Below are positions 43,527 through 54,573 of a stretch of 64,000 nucleotides of DNA, one piece after another. The translations under genes and the position numbers were made by a program. This DNA comes from Brevundimonas sp. LM2. Its GTDB lineage: Bacteria > Pseudomonadota > Alphaproteobacteria > Caulobacterales > Caulobacteraceae. Below the pieces are notes generated by a model. It searched no databases. It was not told where the DNA came from and saw only the letters and a list, made by a program, of their open reading frames with translations. Positions within the stretch are counted from its first letter, which is position 1. Each line of letters begins with the position of its first letter. Where the stretch lies: positions 1,964,501-2,028,500 of the forward strand of contig NZ_CP019508.1 of assembly GCF_002002865.1 (NCBI RefSeq), in the 5' to 3' direction.

Positions 43527-43616
43527 TGGCGGACAGGGTGGGATTCGAACCCACGGTAGGCTTTCACCTACGGCGGTTTTCAAGACCGCTGCCTTAAACC
43601 CCTCGGCCACCTGTCC
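43527..43616 (-). tRNA. tRNA-Ser(UGA)
   Basis: The minus strand folds as a class II tRNA. The acceptor stem is GGACAGG with CCTGTCC, the discriminator is G and CCA is encoded. The anticodon arm is GCGGT-CTTGAAA-ACCGC, giving anticodon TGA. A long variable arm (GTAGGTGAAAGCCTAC) and the T-arm GTGGG-TTCGAAT-CCCAC are present. It reads UCA and related serine codons. Confidence 0.97.
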
Positions 43617-43686
43617 GTGCGGACGGACGCTTAGCAGCGGAAGCGGCGTTAACCAAAACGGAAATCGTCTCGCCGATCCTGCCGCC

Positions 43687-44505
43687 ATGATCGCCCGTCC
43701 TTCTCTCTGCCGAATCGTGCGGCTGTGTCTGATCGCCGGCGCGGTGTCGCTGGTCGCAGCCTGCGCCAGCTCCGGCGCGCCCGGCCGCCCGGGGCGCGGA
43801 GCCCTGCCGGTCGTGACCGATCCGGCCCCGATCGTGTCCGGCACCATGCGGCCCTATCAGGTCCGCGGGCGCTGGTACCGGCCCGAGGAGCAGCCCACCT
43901 ATGACGCGGTCGGAATGGCGTCCTGGTATGGGGCCCAGTTCGACGGGCGGCCCACCGCGACGGGCGAGCGCTTCGACATGCGGGCCCTGACCGCGGCGCA
44001 CAAGACCCTGCCGCTGCCCGGTCTGGTGGAGGTCACCAACATGGCCAATGGGCGCCGCGTGGTCGTTCGCATCAACGACCGCGGCCCGTTCTCCGACGAC
44101 CGGATCATCGATCTGTCGCGCGGCGCGGCCGAGGCCCTGGATCTGATCCAGCGGGGCGTCGGCGAGGTGCGGGTGCGCTACCTCGGCCGCGCGCCCCGGC
44201 TGGGCGGCGGAACGGTGCTTCAGTATGCCCAGGCCGAACGGCCGGCGCCCGTCGCGCCGGTCCCGCGCGCCCCCGCGCCCGCGGCGGCCGACTACTGGAT
44301 CGAGGTCGCCGCCTATCCCGCCCAGACCGAGGCGCGGGCGACGGCCGGTCGGCTGGGGCAGGCGGCGCGGGTCCAGGCCGCGACCGACAACTCCATGTTC
44401 CGCGTCCTGCTGGGGCCGTGGCCGGACGCCAATGCGGCGGAACAGGCTCGGCAGGGCGTCTTGGCGCGCGGATTCGCCGACGCCCTGTTGATATCGGCGC
44501 GATAG
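43687..44505 (+). CDS. rlpA: RlpA-like septal lytic transglycosylase, lipoprotein
   Basis: This 272-residue outer-membrane lipoprotein cleaves glycan strands that lack peptides, at the division site. The signal peptide ends in a lipobox (LVAAC, Cys about 22). The double-psi beta-barrel at about 75-165 has GMASWYGAQFDGRPTATGE, with the catalytic Glu in GERFD, then TAAHKTLPLP and RINDRGPF with the catalytic Asp. A C-terminal SPOR domain at about 195-270 (YWIEVAAYPAQTEARA) would bind denuded peptidoglycan. It is followed 48 bases later by tmk on the same strand. Confidence 0.93.
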   Translation: MIARPSLCRIVRLCLIAGAVSLVAACASSGAPGRPGRGALPVVTDPAPIVSGTMRPYQVRGRWYRPEEQPTYDAVGMASWYGAQFDGRPTATGERFDMRALTAAHKTLPLPGLVEVTNMANGRRVVVRINDRGPFSDDRIIDLSRGAAEALDLIQRGVGEVRVRYLGRAPRLGGGTVLQYAQAERPAPVAPVPRAPAPAAADYWIEVAAYPAQTEARATAGRLGQAARVQAATDNSMFRVLLGPWPDANAAEQARQGVLARGFADALLISAR

Positions 44506-44553
44506 GGCGACAGCGCCCTTGGCCCGGGCGGCCGGGTTCGTCATGGTGCGGCC

Positions 44554-45180
44554 GTGGCACGCGGTCGGTTCATCACATTCGAAGGCGGGGAGGGGACCGG
44601 CAAGTCGACCCAGGTCGGCCGGCTGGTCGATCGCCTGAAGGCGGCCGGGATCGACGTGGTGCGCACCCGCGAGCCGGGCGGCTCGCCCGGGGGCGAGGCC
44701 ATACGGGCCCTGGTCGTCTCGGGAACCTCCGACCGCTGGTCCGCGCGGACCGAATTGCTGCTGATGTTCGCGGCGCGCTCCGACCATCTGGAACGGACCA
44801 TCCGGCCCGCCCTCGCGGCCGGCCAGTGGGTCGTTTGCGACCGGTTCGCCGATTCGAGCCGGGCCTATCAGGGGGCCGCCGGGGGCGCGGCGGCCGATTT
44901 CGTCGAGGCGCTCGATCGGCACGTGGTCGGCGAGGACCAGCCCGACCTGACCCTGGTGTTCGATCTGCCGGCGGACATCGGCCTGGCCAGGGCGCTAAGC
45001 CGGGCGGGGGGCGAGACCCGGTTCGAGTCCAAGGGGCTGGCCTTCCACGACGCGCTGCGGGCGGGATTCCGCGCGATCGCCGAGGGCCATCCCGACCGGT
45101 GCCGGCTGATCGACGCGGCGGGCCCGATCGAAGCCGTCGAGGCCCGGGTCTGGGTCGCCGTCGAGGCGCTGCTGCCGTGA
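44554..45180 (+). CDS. tmk: thymidylate kinase
   Basis: This 208-residue cytoplasmic enzyme phosphorylates dTMP to dTDP. The P-loop is FEGGEGTGKSTQ (about 9-20), followed by the DR(E/Y)-type REPGGSPGGEAIR dTMP-binding segment and the CDRFADSSRAYQG motif (about 91-103). The lid region is short, as in type II bacterial enzymes. Start is GTG 44554, which gives the standard N-terminus ARGRFITFEG. The end overlaps holB as GTGA. Tmk and the delta-prime subunit are often neighbours. Confidence 0.95.
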   Translation: MARGRFITFEGGEGTGKSTQVGRLVDRLKAAGIDVVRTREPGGSPGGEAIRALVVSGTSDRWSARTELLLMFAARSDHLERTIRPALAAGQWVVCDRFADSSRAYQGAAGGAAADFVEALDRHVVGEDQPDLTLVFDLPADIGLARALSRAGGETRFESKGLAFHDALRAGFRAIAEGHPDRCRLIDAAGPIEAVEARVWVAVEALLP

Positions 45181-46157
45181 CGACCGCGCCCAAGGATCGC
45201 TACGACCTGGTTCCAGCGCCGGCGGCCGAGCGGGCCTTTCTCGACGCGTTCGATCGCGGCCGGCTGCATCACGCCTGGCTGCTGTGCGGGCCGGAAGGGC
45301 TGGGCAAGGCGACCTTCGCCTATCGCGCGGCCCGGCGCCTGCTGGGGGCCCGGCCCGACGACACGCGGGGCCCGCTGGGCGCATCGCCCAACGATCCCGT
45401 CAGCCAGCTGATCGCCGCCCAGTCCCATCCGGATCTGCTGGTGCTGGAACGCCTGTCCGAAGGCGGCAAGGTCAAGAAATCGATCTCGGTCGACCAGGCC
45501 CGCGACCTGCCGGAGTTCTTCTCCAAGAGCCCGTCCCAGGCCGACTACCGGGTCGCCATCATCGATTCCGCCGACGACCTGAATCCCAATGCGGCCAATG
45601 CCTTGCTGAAGATTCTTGAGGAGCCGCCGGAGCGGGGCGTACTGTTGCTGGTCACCCACGCGCCGGGTCGGCTGCTGGCCACCATCCGGTCGCGATGCCG
45701 CCGCCTGACCTTCGCGCCCTGGACCGATCAGGCTGTCGCCACCCTGATCGGGCGGCAGACGGATCTGGAGCCGGACGAGGCCCTTCGGATCGCGGGCATG
45801 GCGCGGGGCTCGCCCGGGGCCGCTCTGGCCCTGGCGTCCGAGGCCAACCTCGCCCTCGACCTTCTGGCCCGCCGATGGGTCGAGGAACCCGGCCTGGACC
45901 GGGCCGAGCAGATGGCCATGTCCGACACCTTCCGGGGTGGCGAAGGACCGGCGCGGTTCGAGGCCCTGATGGACCGGCTGAGCGCGGCGGTGAAGGCGCG
46001 ATCGCTGGGCGCCTCCGACGGCGCGGCCTGGGCCGATCTGTGGACCCGGCTCAGCGACCTGCCGGACCGGACCGCCGCCATCAATCTGGATCGCGCCGAC
46101 GTGCTGTCCGGGGCCCTGGCGGACCTGGCGCGGGTCAAGGCTGCGTCCGCCCGATGA
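45177..46157 (+). CDS. holB: DNA polymerase III delta-prime subunit
   Basis: This 326-residue subunit of the clamp loader helps open the sliding clamp. I start at GTG 45177, overlapping the tmk stop. The AAA-like domain has GPEGLGKATFAYRAAR, IDSADDLNPNAANALLKIL and LEEPPERG. The SRC motif lies in IRSRCRR and supplies the arginine finger to the neighbouring ATPase. The zinc-module cysteines seen in some delta-prime proteins are missing, which is common in alphaproteobacteria. The C-terminal helical collar occupies about 220-326. TatD follows 7 bases later. Confidence 0.93.
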   Translation: MTTAPKDRYDLVPAPAAERAFLDAFDRGRLHHAWLLCGPEGLGKATFAYRAARRLLGARPDDTRGPLGASPNDPVSQLIAAQSHPDLLVLERLSEGGKVKKSISVDQARDLPEFFSKSPSQADYRVAIIDSADDLNPNAANALLKILEEPPERGVLLLVTHAPGRLLATIRSRCRRLTFAPWTDQAVATLIGRQTDLEPDEALRIAGMARGSPGAALALASEANLALDLLARRWVEEPGLDRAEQMAMSDTFRGGEGPARFEALMDRLSAAVKARSLGASDGAAWADLWTRLSDLPDRTAAINLDRADVLSGALADLARVKAASAR

Positions 46158-46164
46158 GACCGCC

Positions 46165-46950
46165 GTGCTGATCGACAGCCACGTCAACCTGCACGCCGCC
46201 CAGTTCGATGAGGACCGCGAGGCGGTCATCGACCGGGCCCGCGCCGCTGGGGTCGGGATGATGGTCGAGATCTCGGATTCTCTGTCGACCTTCGAGGCGA
46301 CCCATGCCCTAGCCGTGGCCCATCCGGACATCTGGTGCAGCGTGGGGGCCCATCCGCACGAGGCGCGGCACCATCTGGACATGACCGCCGCCGACCTGAT
46401 CGAGCGGGCCGGGCGACCCCGCGTGGTCGGGATCGGCGAATGCGGCCTGGACTTCCACTACGATCTCAGCCCCCGCGACCAGCAGGAGGCGGTGTTCCGC
46501 ACCCATGTCGCGGCGGCGCGCCGGACCGGCCTGCCGCTGGTGGTCCATACGCGCGAGGCTGACGACCGGATGGCCGCGATACTGCGGGAAGAGCAGGGGG
46601 AAGGGCCGTTCAAATTCCTCATGCACTGCTACACCAGCGGCGCGGAACTGGCTGAACAGGCGACGAAAATGGGGGCCTGGTTCTCGATCTCCGGGATCGC
46701 CACCTTCAAGGCGGCCGAGGATGTGCGCGCCGTCATCCGCGCCATGCCGGCGGACCGGATCATCGTCGAGACCGACTGCCCCTATCTGGCCCCCGTGCCG
46801 CATCGTGGCCGCCGCAACGAGCCCGCCTATGTCGGCCATGTGCTCCAGGCCCTGGCCGACATCCGGGGCTGGTCGCTGGAGGCGGCCGAGGCGCGGACGA
46901 CCGACGCCTTCTTCGCCCTTTTCGACCGGATTCCGAGGCCGGTCGGATGA
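46165..46950 (+). CDS. tatD: TatD-family metal-dependent DNase
   Basis: This 261-residue TIM-barrel hydrolase is a 3'-5' exonuclease-type member of the TatD family. The first metal-binding motif reads DSHVNLH instead of the common DSHxHLD, so the second His is displaced. Other motifs are normal: GIGECGLDFHY, PLVVHTREADDR, HCYTSG and VETDCPYLAPVPHRGRRNEP. Start is GTG 46165. It overlaps the next gene by ATGA and continues the tmk-holB operon, an order common in bacteria. Confidence 0.93.
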   Translation: MLIDSHVNLHAAQFDEDREAVIDRARAAGVGMMVEISDSLSTFEATHALAVAHPDIWCSVGAHPHEARHHLDMTAADLIERAGRPRVVGIGECGLDFHYDLSPRDQQEAVFRTHVAAARRTGLPLVVHTREADDRMAAILREEQGEGPFKFLMHCYTSGAELAEQATKMGAWFSISGIATFKAAEDVRAVIRAMPADRIIVETDCPYLAPVPHRGRRNEPAYVGHVLQALADIRGWSLEAAEARTTDAFFALFDRIPRPVG

Positions 46951-47750
46951 GCGGGACGCTGGAGATCACCATCCTGGGGTCCGGATCGTCCGGCGGGGTG
47001 CCGCGCGGCGACGGCGACTGGGGCGTCTGCGACCCGGGCGAGCCGAAGAATCTGCGCGGCCGCTGTTCGATGCTGGCGCGGCGGCGAGGGCCCGAGGGCG
47101 AGACCGCTGTGCTGATCGACACCTCGCCGGACCTGCGTCAGCAGATGCTGGCGGCCAAGGCGACGCGAGTCGACGCCGTCCTGATCACCCACGACCATGC
47201 GGACCAGACCCACGGCATCGACGATCTGCGCGTCTTCGCCCTGCGACGGCGTCAGCGCATCCCCGCCTGGATGGACGCCGCGACCCGGGCCGCCCTGACC
47301 CAGCGCTTCGACTATATCTTCGAGACCAAACAGGGCTATCCGGCCATTCTCGAGGCGCAGGATATCCCCGATCACGGCGTTCGCTGGGCGATTGAGGGAC
47401 CGGGGGGCGCGGTCCCGGTCGTGACTTTCGACCAGGGGCACGGGCCGATCCGGTCGGTCGGATACCGGCTGGGCGGCGTTAGCTATTCCAGCGACGTCGA
47501 CGCCCTGGACGAAGCGGCGCTGCGCGCCGTGGCCGGTTCGGAGCTGTGGATCCTCGACGCCTTGCGCTGGACGCGCCATCCGACGCACGCCCATGTGGAC
47601 CAGGCGCTGGAATGGATCGCCGCCGCCGATGTCGGCAAGGCGGTGCTGACGAACCTGCATATCGACCTGGATTACAACGCCTTGCGCGCGCTTGTTCCGG
47701 CCCATGTGGAGATCGCGCATGACGGCTGGAACGCGACGGCCTCAATCTAA
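46947..47750 (+). CDS. MBL-fold metallohydrolase, PhnP-like
   Basis: This 267-residue cytoplasmic protein has the metallo-beta-lactamase fold of the PhnP/RNase-Z-like cyclic phosphodiesterases. It starts with ITILGSGSSGGVPRGDG, has the metal motif ITHDHADQTHGIDDLR (THxHxDH type) and a later SDVDAL aspartate and HPTHAHVDQ segment. Its neighbours tmk, holB and tatD are its usual partners in alphaproteobacteria. The substrate is not established for this context; a cyclic phosphate is the best guess from the family. Confidence 0.88.
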   Translation: MSGTLEITILGSGSSGGVPRGDGDWGVCDPGEPKNLRGRCSMLARRRGPEGETAVLIDTSPDLRQQMLAAKATRVDAVLITHDHADQTHGIDDLRVFALRRRQRIPAWMDAATRAALTQRFDYIFETKQGYPAILEAQDIPDHGVRWAIEGPGGAVPVVTFDQGHGPIRSVGYRLGGVSYSSDVDALDEAALRAVAGSELWILDALRWTRHPTHAHVDQALEWIAAADVGKAVLTNLHIDLDYNALRALVPAHVEIAHDGWNATASI

Positions 47751-47802
47751 CCCCTCTACGATTTCGCATAATATATCTTAGGCGATAAAAGGAAATGCAC
47801 CC

Positions 47803-47985
47803 ATGGCCGGTCTCAAGGACAAACGCGGCTTCATCGACAAGGACCGTCTGGACCTCTCCGAGCGTCAGGCCGTCGAATACTGGATGAAGCGCTGGGGCGT
47901 GACCCGCGACCAGCTCACCGCCGCCCACCGCAAGGCCGGCCGCATGGTCAAGGACATCGCCGCCGAGCTCGGCAAGAAGCGCTGA
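47803..47985 (+). CDS. DUF3606-domain small protein
   Basis: This 60-residue basic protein consists almost wholly of a DUF3606 domain, with DKRGFIDKDRLDLSERQAVE and YWMKRWGVTRDQL, then a helix ending in lysines. The function is unknown. The family is widespread in Proteobacteria as stand-alone small genes. The 52 bases upstream are unusually AT-rich (CGCATAATATATCTTAGGCG), so it probably has its own promoter, and GAAAAGGAAA-like purines precede the ATG. It converges on lpdA with 10 bases between. Confidence 0.88.
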   Translation: MAGLKDKRGFIDKDRLDLSERQAVEYWMKRWGVTRDQLTAAHRKAGRMVKDIAAELGKKR

Positions 47986-47995
47986 GCCGTTCGCC

Positions 47996-49402
47996 TCAGA
48001 TGTGGATCACCCGTCCGTAGGCGTCCAGCGAGGCTTCGTGCATGGCTTCGGACATGGTCGGGTGCGGATAGACGATGCCGTGCATCTCCTCCTCCGTCGC
48101 CTCCATCGTGATGGCGGTGACATAGCCCTGGATCATCTCGGTGACCTCGGCGCCGATCATGTGCGCTCCGATCAAAGCCCCGGTCTCGGCGTCGAAAATG
48201 GTCTTGACGAAGCCGTCGGTGTCGCCCGAGGCGATGGCCTTGCCGTTCACCTTGAAGGGGAAGCGGCCGACCTTGACCGCGCGCCCGTCGGCCTTGGCCC
48301 CCGCCTCCGTGACCCCGACCGAGGCGATCTGGGGCTGGGAATAGGTGCAGCCGGCGATCGGGCTGTTCATCTTCGGCGTCTTGAATCCGGCGATGTATTC
48401 CGCCGCATGGATGCCCTCGTGCGAGGCCTTGTGCGCCAGCCAGGGCGCGCCGGCGCAGTCGCCGATGGCATACAGGCCCTTCACATTGGTCTGGCAGTGG
48501 CCGTCGATCTTGATGTGGCCGCGGTCCAGCTCGACCCCCAGGGCCTCCAGACCGATGCCGTCGGTATTGGCGGTGATGCCGACCGCCGAGATGCAGACCT
48601 CGGCCTCCAGGGTCTCGGCCTTGCCGTCGGCCTCGATGGCGACCTGGACGCCTGTGGCGCTCTTGCTGACCTTGGTCACCTTGGCCCCGACGCGGAACTT
48701 GAAGCCGCGTTTCTCGAACGATTTCCGCGCAGCGGTGGAGACCTCCTCATCCTCGACGGGAAGAATGCGCGGGAGGGCCTCGACCACGGTGACTTCGACG
48801 CCCAGGGCGCGATAGAAGCTGCCGAACTCGATGCCGATGGCCCCCGAGCCGATCACGATCATGGACTTGGGCAGGAATTTCGGGGCCATGGCCTCGCGAT
48901 ACGCCCAGATCCGGTCGCCGTCGGCCTCCAGACCGATCTGCGGCAGGGCCCGCGCCCGCGCCCCGACCGCCAGCATGACTGCCTTGGCCTCGACCGTGCG
49001 CGATCCGCCGGCCTTCAGGGCGATGACCACCTTTGGGGCGGCACCGGCCTTCTCGAGCTTCGCCGTGCCTTCGATGACCTCGATCTTGTTCTTCTTCATC
49101 AGGAATCCGACGCCCTGATTCAGCTGTTTGGCCACGCCGCGCGAACGGGCGATGATGGCCGGGAAGTCGAAGGCGAACCCCTCCCCCGACAGCCCATACT
49201 CTTTGAGGTGCGACAGGGCCTCGAACTTCTCGCCCGACTTCAGCAGGGCCTTGGTCGGGATACAGCCCCAGTTCAGGCAGATCCCGCCCAGCAGTTCGCG
49301 CTCGACGATGGCGACCTTCAGCCCCAGCTGGCTGGCGCGGATGGCGGCGACGTAGCCGCCCGGGCCGGAACCGATGACGACGAGATCCAGGGTGTCGGCC
49401 AT
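47996..49402 (-). CDS. lpdA: dihydrolipoyl dehydrogenase (E3)
   Basis: This 468-residue flavoprotein reoxidises dihydrolipoyl groups of pyruvate dehydrogenase, passing electrons to NAD. The FAD-binding GSGPGGYVAA is at 11-20. The redox disulfide C42/C47 is in GGICLNWGCIPTK. The NAD-binding GSGAIGIEFGSFY is mid-protein, a second FAD segment reads YAIGDCAG, and the C-terminal catalytic His is in HPTMSEAM. No lipoyl domain is fused. It closes the minus-strand run from pdhA, with gpx inserted before it (2 bases apart). Confidence 0.95.
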   Translation of the reverse strand: MADTLDLVVIGSGPGGYVAAIRASQLGLKVAIVERELLGGICLNWGCIPTKALLKSGEKFEALSHLKEYGLSGEGFAFDFPAIIARSRGVAKQLNQGVGFLMKKNKIEVIEGTAKLEKAGAAPKVVIALKAGGSRTVEAKAVMLAVGARARALPQIGLEADGDRIWAYREAMAPKFLPKSMIVIGSGAIGIEFGSFYRALGVEVTVVEALPRILPVEDEEVSTAARKSFEKRGFKFRVGAKVTKVSKSATGVQVAIEADGKAETLEAEVCISAVGITANTDGIGLEALGVELDRGHIKIDGHCQTNVKGLYAIGDCAGAPWLAHKASHEGIHAAEYIAGFKTPKMNSPIAGCTYSQPQIASVGVTEAGAKADGRAVKVGRFPFKVNGKAIASGDTDGFVKTIFDAETGALIGAHMIGAEVTEMIQGYVTAITMEATEEEMHGIVYPHPTMSEAMHEASLDAYGRVIHI

Positions 49403-49403
49403 G

Positions 49404-49883
<480 letters not shown>

Positions 49884-49893
49884 GGCGTCCGCC

Positions 49894-51240
49894 TCAGGCC
49901 AGCATGGTGACGGGGTCTTCGATCAGCGGCTTGAAGGCCTGCAGGAACCGCGCCCCGGTCGCCCCGTCGACCACGCGGTGATCGCAGGTCAGGGTCACCG
50001 TCATCACCGTGGCCACGGCCAGCTGGCCGTTCTTGACCACGGCCCGCTGCTCGCCGGCCCCGACGCTCATGATCGCGCCCTGGGGCTCGTTGATGATCGA
50101 GCTGAAGGATTTGATGCCGAACATGCCCAGGTTGGAGACGCTGAAGGTGCCGCCCTGGAACTCCTCGGGCTTCAGCTTCTTGTCGCGGGCGCGCTTGGCC
50201 AGATCCTTGGCCTCGACCGCGATCTGCGACAGCGACTTGGTCTCGGCCTTGAACACGATCGGGGTGATCAGGCCGCCGTCGATCGCCACCGCCATCGCCA
50301 CGTCGGCGTTGTGGTGCATGGCGATGCCCTCGGGCGAATAGCTGGCATTGGCCTCCGGCACGGCCTTCAGGGCCATGGCGGCGGCCTTGATGACGAAGTC
50401 GTTGACCGAGACCTTGATGCCCTTGGGCTCCAGCAGGGCGTTGACCCGGGCGCGGGCGGCCAGCAGGGCGTCGATCTCGACGTCGATGAACAGCGGGAAA
50501 TGCGGCACGTTCTGGATCGCACCGACCATGCGGCGCGCGATCGCCTTGCGCATGCCGTCCAGCGGGATGAGGTCGTAGCTGCCGTCCGGGATGCCCATGT
50601 CGGCCAGCGACTGGACCTTGCGGGCCTCGATGCCGGAGGACGGGGCCGTCGCCGGCGCGGCAGCCGGCTTCGCGCCGCCCTTGCCGGCGGCCTCGACGTC
50701 GGCCTTGACGATGCGGCCGTGCGGACCGGTGCCCTTGAGCGTGGCCAGATCCAGGCCGGCGGCCTTGGCCAGACGACGCGCCAGGGGCGAGGAGAAGATG
50801 CGGGCCTCACCGGACGCCTTCGCCGGGGTCGCGGCGGCGTTCGGCAGCAGGGCGACGGCCGACTTGATCCCGTCCGGCGTGGCGACGGCGTCGCCGCTCT
50901 CATGACCCGCGGGCGCGGGCTCGGCCTTGGGGGCCTCGGTCTTGGCCGGCGCGGCGGCCTTCGCCGGTTCCGCCGCCCTGGGCGCGGGGGCGGCCGAGCC
51001 GCCCTCCTCCGCCAGACGGGCGATGGGGGTGTTGACCTTCACCCCCTCGGAGCCCTCGGCGACCAGGATGTCGGTGATCTGGCCCTCGTCGACGGCCTCG
51101 ACCTCCATGGTCGCCTTGTCGGTCTCGATCTCGGCGATCACGTCGCCCGCCTTGACCACGTCGCCGACCTTGACGTGCCATTTGGCCAGCACGCCCTCCT
51201 CCATCGTGGGCGACAGGGCGGGCATCAGGATGTCGGTCAT
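49894..51240 (-). CDS. pdhC: dihydrolipoamide acetyltransferase (E2 of pyruvate dehydrogenase)
   Basis: This 448-residue core subunit transfers acetyl groups to CoA. One lipoyl domain covers about 1-78, with the lipoylated Lys in [10 protein letters not shown]. An Ala/Pro-rich linker follows, then the subunit-binding domain at about 147-185 ([20 protein letters not shown]) and the catalytic domain from about 220, with the active His and Asp in [10 protein letters not shown]. It overlaps the DUF5076 gene by 4 bases. One lipoyl domain plus the one on E1-beta is the usual alphaproteobacterial arrangement. Confidence 0.95.
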   Translation of the reverse strand: MTDILMPALSPTMEEGVLAKWHVKVGDVVKAGDVIAEIETDKATMEVEAVDEGQITDILVAEGSEGVKVNTPIARLAEEGGSAAPAPRAAEPAKAAAPAKTEAPKAEPAPAGHESGDAVATPDGIKSAVALLPNAAATPAKASGEARIFSSPLARRLAKAAGLDLATLKGTGPHGRIVKADVEAAGKGGAKPAAAPATAPSSGIEARKVQSLADMGIPDGSYDLIPLDGMRKAIARRMVGAIQNVPHFPLFIDVEIDALLAARARVNALLEPKGIKVSVNDFVIKAAAMALKAVPEANASYSPEGIAMHHNADVAMAVAIDGGLITPIVFKAETKSLSQIAVEAKDLAKRARDKKLKPEEFQGGTFSVSNLGMFGIKSFSSIINEPQGAIMSVGAGEQRAVVKNGQLAVATVMTVTLTCDHRVVDGATGARFLQAFKPLIEDPVTMLA

Positions 51241-51535
51241 TGGGCAGCCCTCTTGAGTGCCGCGGCCTCGCCATTGGCTTGACCCTGGCTCCAGCCGGCC
51301 TTCAGGGCCTCCAGCGCGTCGCGATGGGTGACGCCGCCGCGCTGCTCATAGGCGTGGGCGAAATGCCAGCACAGCTCGGCCAGCATCTCGCCCATGGCGC
51401 GCGGATCCTCATAGGCCGGACGACACAAAATGGAGGGCCCGTTCGGTCCGATCCAGACGCGGGTCAGTTCCAGCACAGAGCCGTCGGTGGCCGCGGTCGC
51501 GATACCGTCGGGTTCGGGCAGGGCATAGGGGTGGC

Positions 51536-51539
<4 letters not shown>
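51237..51539 (-). CDS. DUF5076-family small protein in the pyruvate dehydrogenase operon
   Basis: This 100-residue protein has no known function. It has no signal peptide or membrane segment. Noticeable are [20 protein letters not shown] and [20 protein letters not shown], the latter probably an amphipathic helix. Its start overlaps the pdhB stop and its stop overlaps the pdhC start, each by 4 bases, so it is coupled to both. A role in assembly, stoichiometry or regulation of the complex is plausible but not shown by the sequence. Confidence 0.85.
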
Positions 51540-52926
<1,387 letters not shown>

Positions 52927-52930
<4 letters not shown>

Positions 52931-53991
52931 TGGGCGTTCTCCAAGACGGGGGTCTCCACTTGCGGGGTCTCGAGATAGACGTCGGTATAGAGCTCGGACG
53001 GATCCGGCTCCGGGCTTTCCTGGGCGAACTGGACGGCCTCGGCGACGATCTGCTTGATCTCGGCGTCGATGGCCTTGAGCTCGTCCTCGGTGGCCTTGGC
53101 CTGTTCGAGCAGCATCTTGACGTGGTCGATCGGGTCGCGGGTCTTCTTGACCTCGTCGACCTCTTCCTTGGTGCGGTATTTGGCGGGATCGCTCATGGAG
53201 TGACCGCGATAGCGATAGGTCTTCACTTCGAGGATGAAGGGGCCGCCGCCCTCGCGGGCCCGTTTGACGGCGCGTTCGACCGCGTCCTTGACCGCCAGGA
53301 CGTCCATGCCGTCGACCAGTTCGCCGGGGATGCCGAAACTGGCCCCGCGCTGGGCCAGGTCGGTCGTGGAGGATGAGCGCTCGATGCTGGTCCCCATGGC
53401 GTACTGGTTGTTCTCGATGATGTAGATGGCCGGCAGCTTCCAAAGCTGGGCCATGTTGAAGCTCTCATAGACCTGGCCCTGATTGGCCGCGCCATCGCCG
53501 AAATAGATGAAGGCGACCGAATCGTCGCCCCGGTACTTGCCGGCGAAGGCCAGGCCGGTGCCGAGTGCCACCTGGGCCCCGACGATGCCGTGGCCGCCGT
53601 AGAAGCCAGTCGGCACGTCGAACATGTGCATCGACCCGCCCTTGCCCTTGGACGATCCGCCCGAGCGCCCGGTCAGCTCGGCCATGACCTCTTTCGGGTC
53701 CATGCCGGCGGCCAGCATGTGGCCGTGGTCGCGGTAGCCGGTGATGATCTTGTCGTGGCCCTGTTTGACGCTGGCCTGAACGCCGACCGCCACGGCCTCC
53801 TGGCCGATGTACAGGTGGCAGAAGCCGCCGATCAGACCCATGCCGTACAGCTGGCCCGCCCGCTCCTCGAAGCGGCGGATCAGAACCATCTCGCGATAGT
53901 AGGCGAGCAGCTCGTCCTTGGTCGCGGTCGGGGCGTTGGGAACCTTGGCCGGAGCTTTGGAATCCGTGGTCTTTTGGGCGGCTCTCGCCAT
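52927..53991 (-). CDS. pdhA: pyruvate dehydrogenase E1 alpha subunit
   Basis: This 354-residue subunit decarboxylates pyruvate with PdhB. The thiamine-diphosphate motif is present as [20 protein letters not shown], continuing to IIENN. Other family segments are [43 protein letters not shown] and the loop [16 protein letters not shown], which contains the serines that are phosphorylated in eukaryotic homologues. Start ATG 53991 follows GGGAGA. It heads the run pdhA-pdhB-DUF5076-pdhC-gpx-lpdA. A 127-base gap separates it from ftsB. Confidence 0.95.
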
Positions 53992-54118
53992 CCGGCATCT
54001 CCCGGGTATGAGCCCCTGGGCGATACGCGCCGCCGGGGCTTCTTCTCGTTACGGAAAGCGGCTGTAGCAGCCTTCGTTCCTGAAAGGCAAAGCACGCCGG
54101 GCCGCCTGTAACAAGAGT

Positions 54119-54448
54119 TCAGGAGGGCGTGATGGACGCAGGCCGGGCCGGGGCCGCAGCGACGCGGATCACATAGTCGCGGGGATCGGAAAAGCCCAGC
54201 ACGGCGCTGGCGCGCTCTTCCAGCAGATCGCGCGACAGACTGCCCGTGCGAAGATATCGGACGCGGACCTCGAGGTCCGCGCGCTGTTCGGTCAGGGCCG
54301 CCAGCTGGGTCTCGCGCTGCACCAGGCGCGCGTCACGCGCCGAGCCGCTCAGCAGGCCGCGCTCCCCGGTCAGGGCCTGCACGCCCAGATAGACGACCAG
54401 CAGCAGCAGGAAGGCGGACAGGGAGTAAGGCTTCATCCGTTCGAACAC
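54119..54448 (-). CDS. ftsB: FtsB/DivIC-family septum formation initiator
   Basis: This 109-residue bitopic membrane protein belongs to the divisome complex that links early and late cell-division proteins. A membrane segment lies at about 8-26 (SLSAFLLLLVVYLGVQAL), followed by a coiled coil at about 35-75 (ARLVQRETQLAALTEQRADL) and the conserved RTGSLSRDLLEERASAVLGF region. Start GTG 54448 has AGAAGGAG 8 bases ahead; ATG 54436 is an alternative. It lies upstream of pdhA on the same strand, an order I would expect in Caulobacterales. Confidence 0.88.
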   Translation of the reverse strand: MFERMKPYSLSAFLLLLVVYLGVQALTGERGLLSGSARDARLVQRETQLAALTEQRADLEVRVRYLRTGSLSRDLLEERASAVLGFSDPRDYVIRVAAAPARPASITPS

Positions 54449-54573
54449 GACGAACGCTCCTTCTGAGCGTGGATACTGTTGAGCCTTGGTAACGGAAAAT
54501 GCCTAACAAACCCTAGCTTCACCGTAAGATGCGTGCCGCGAATCGCGCACGGGCCTCGCGAACGCGGCCAGGC

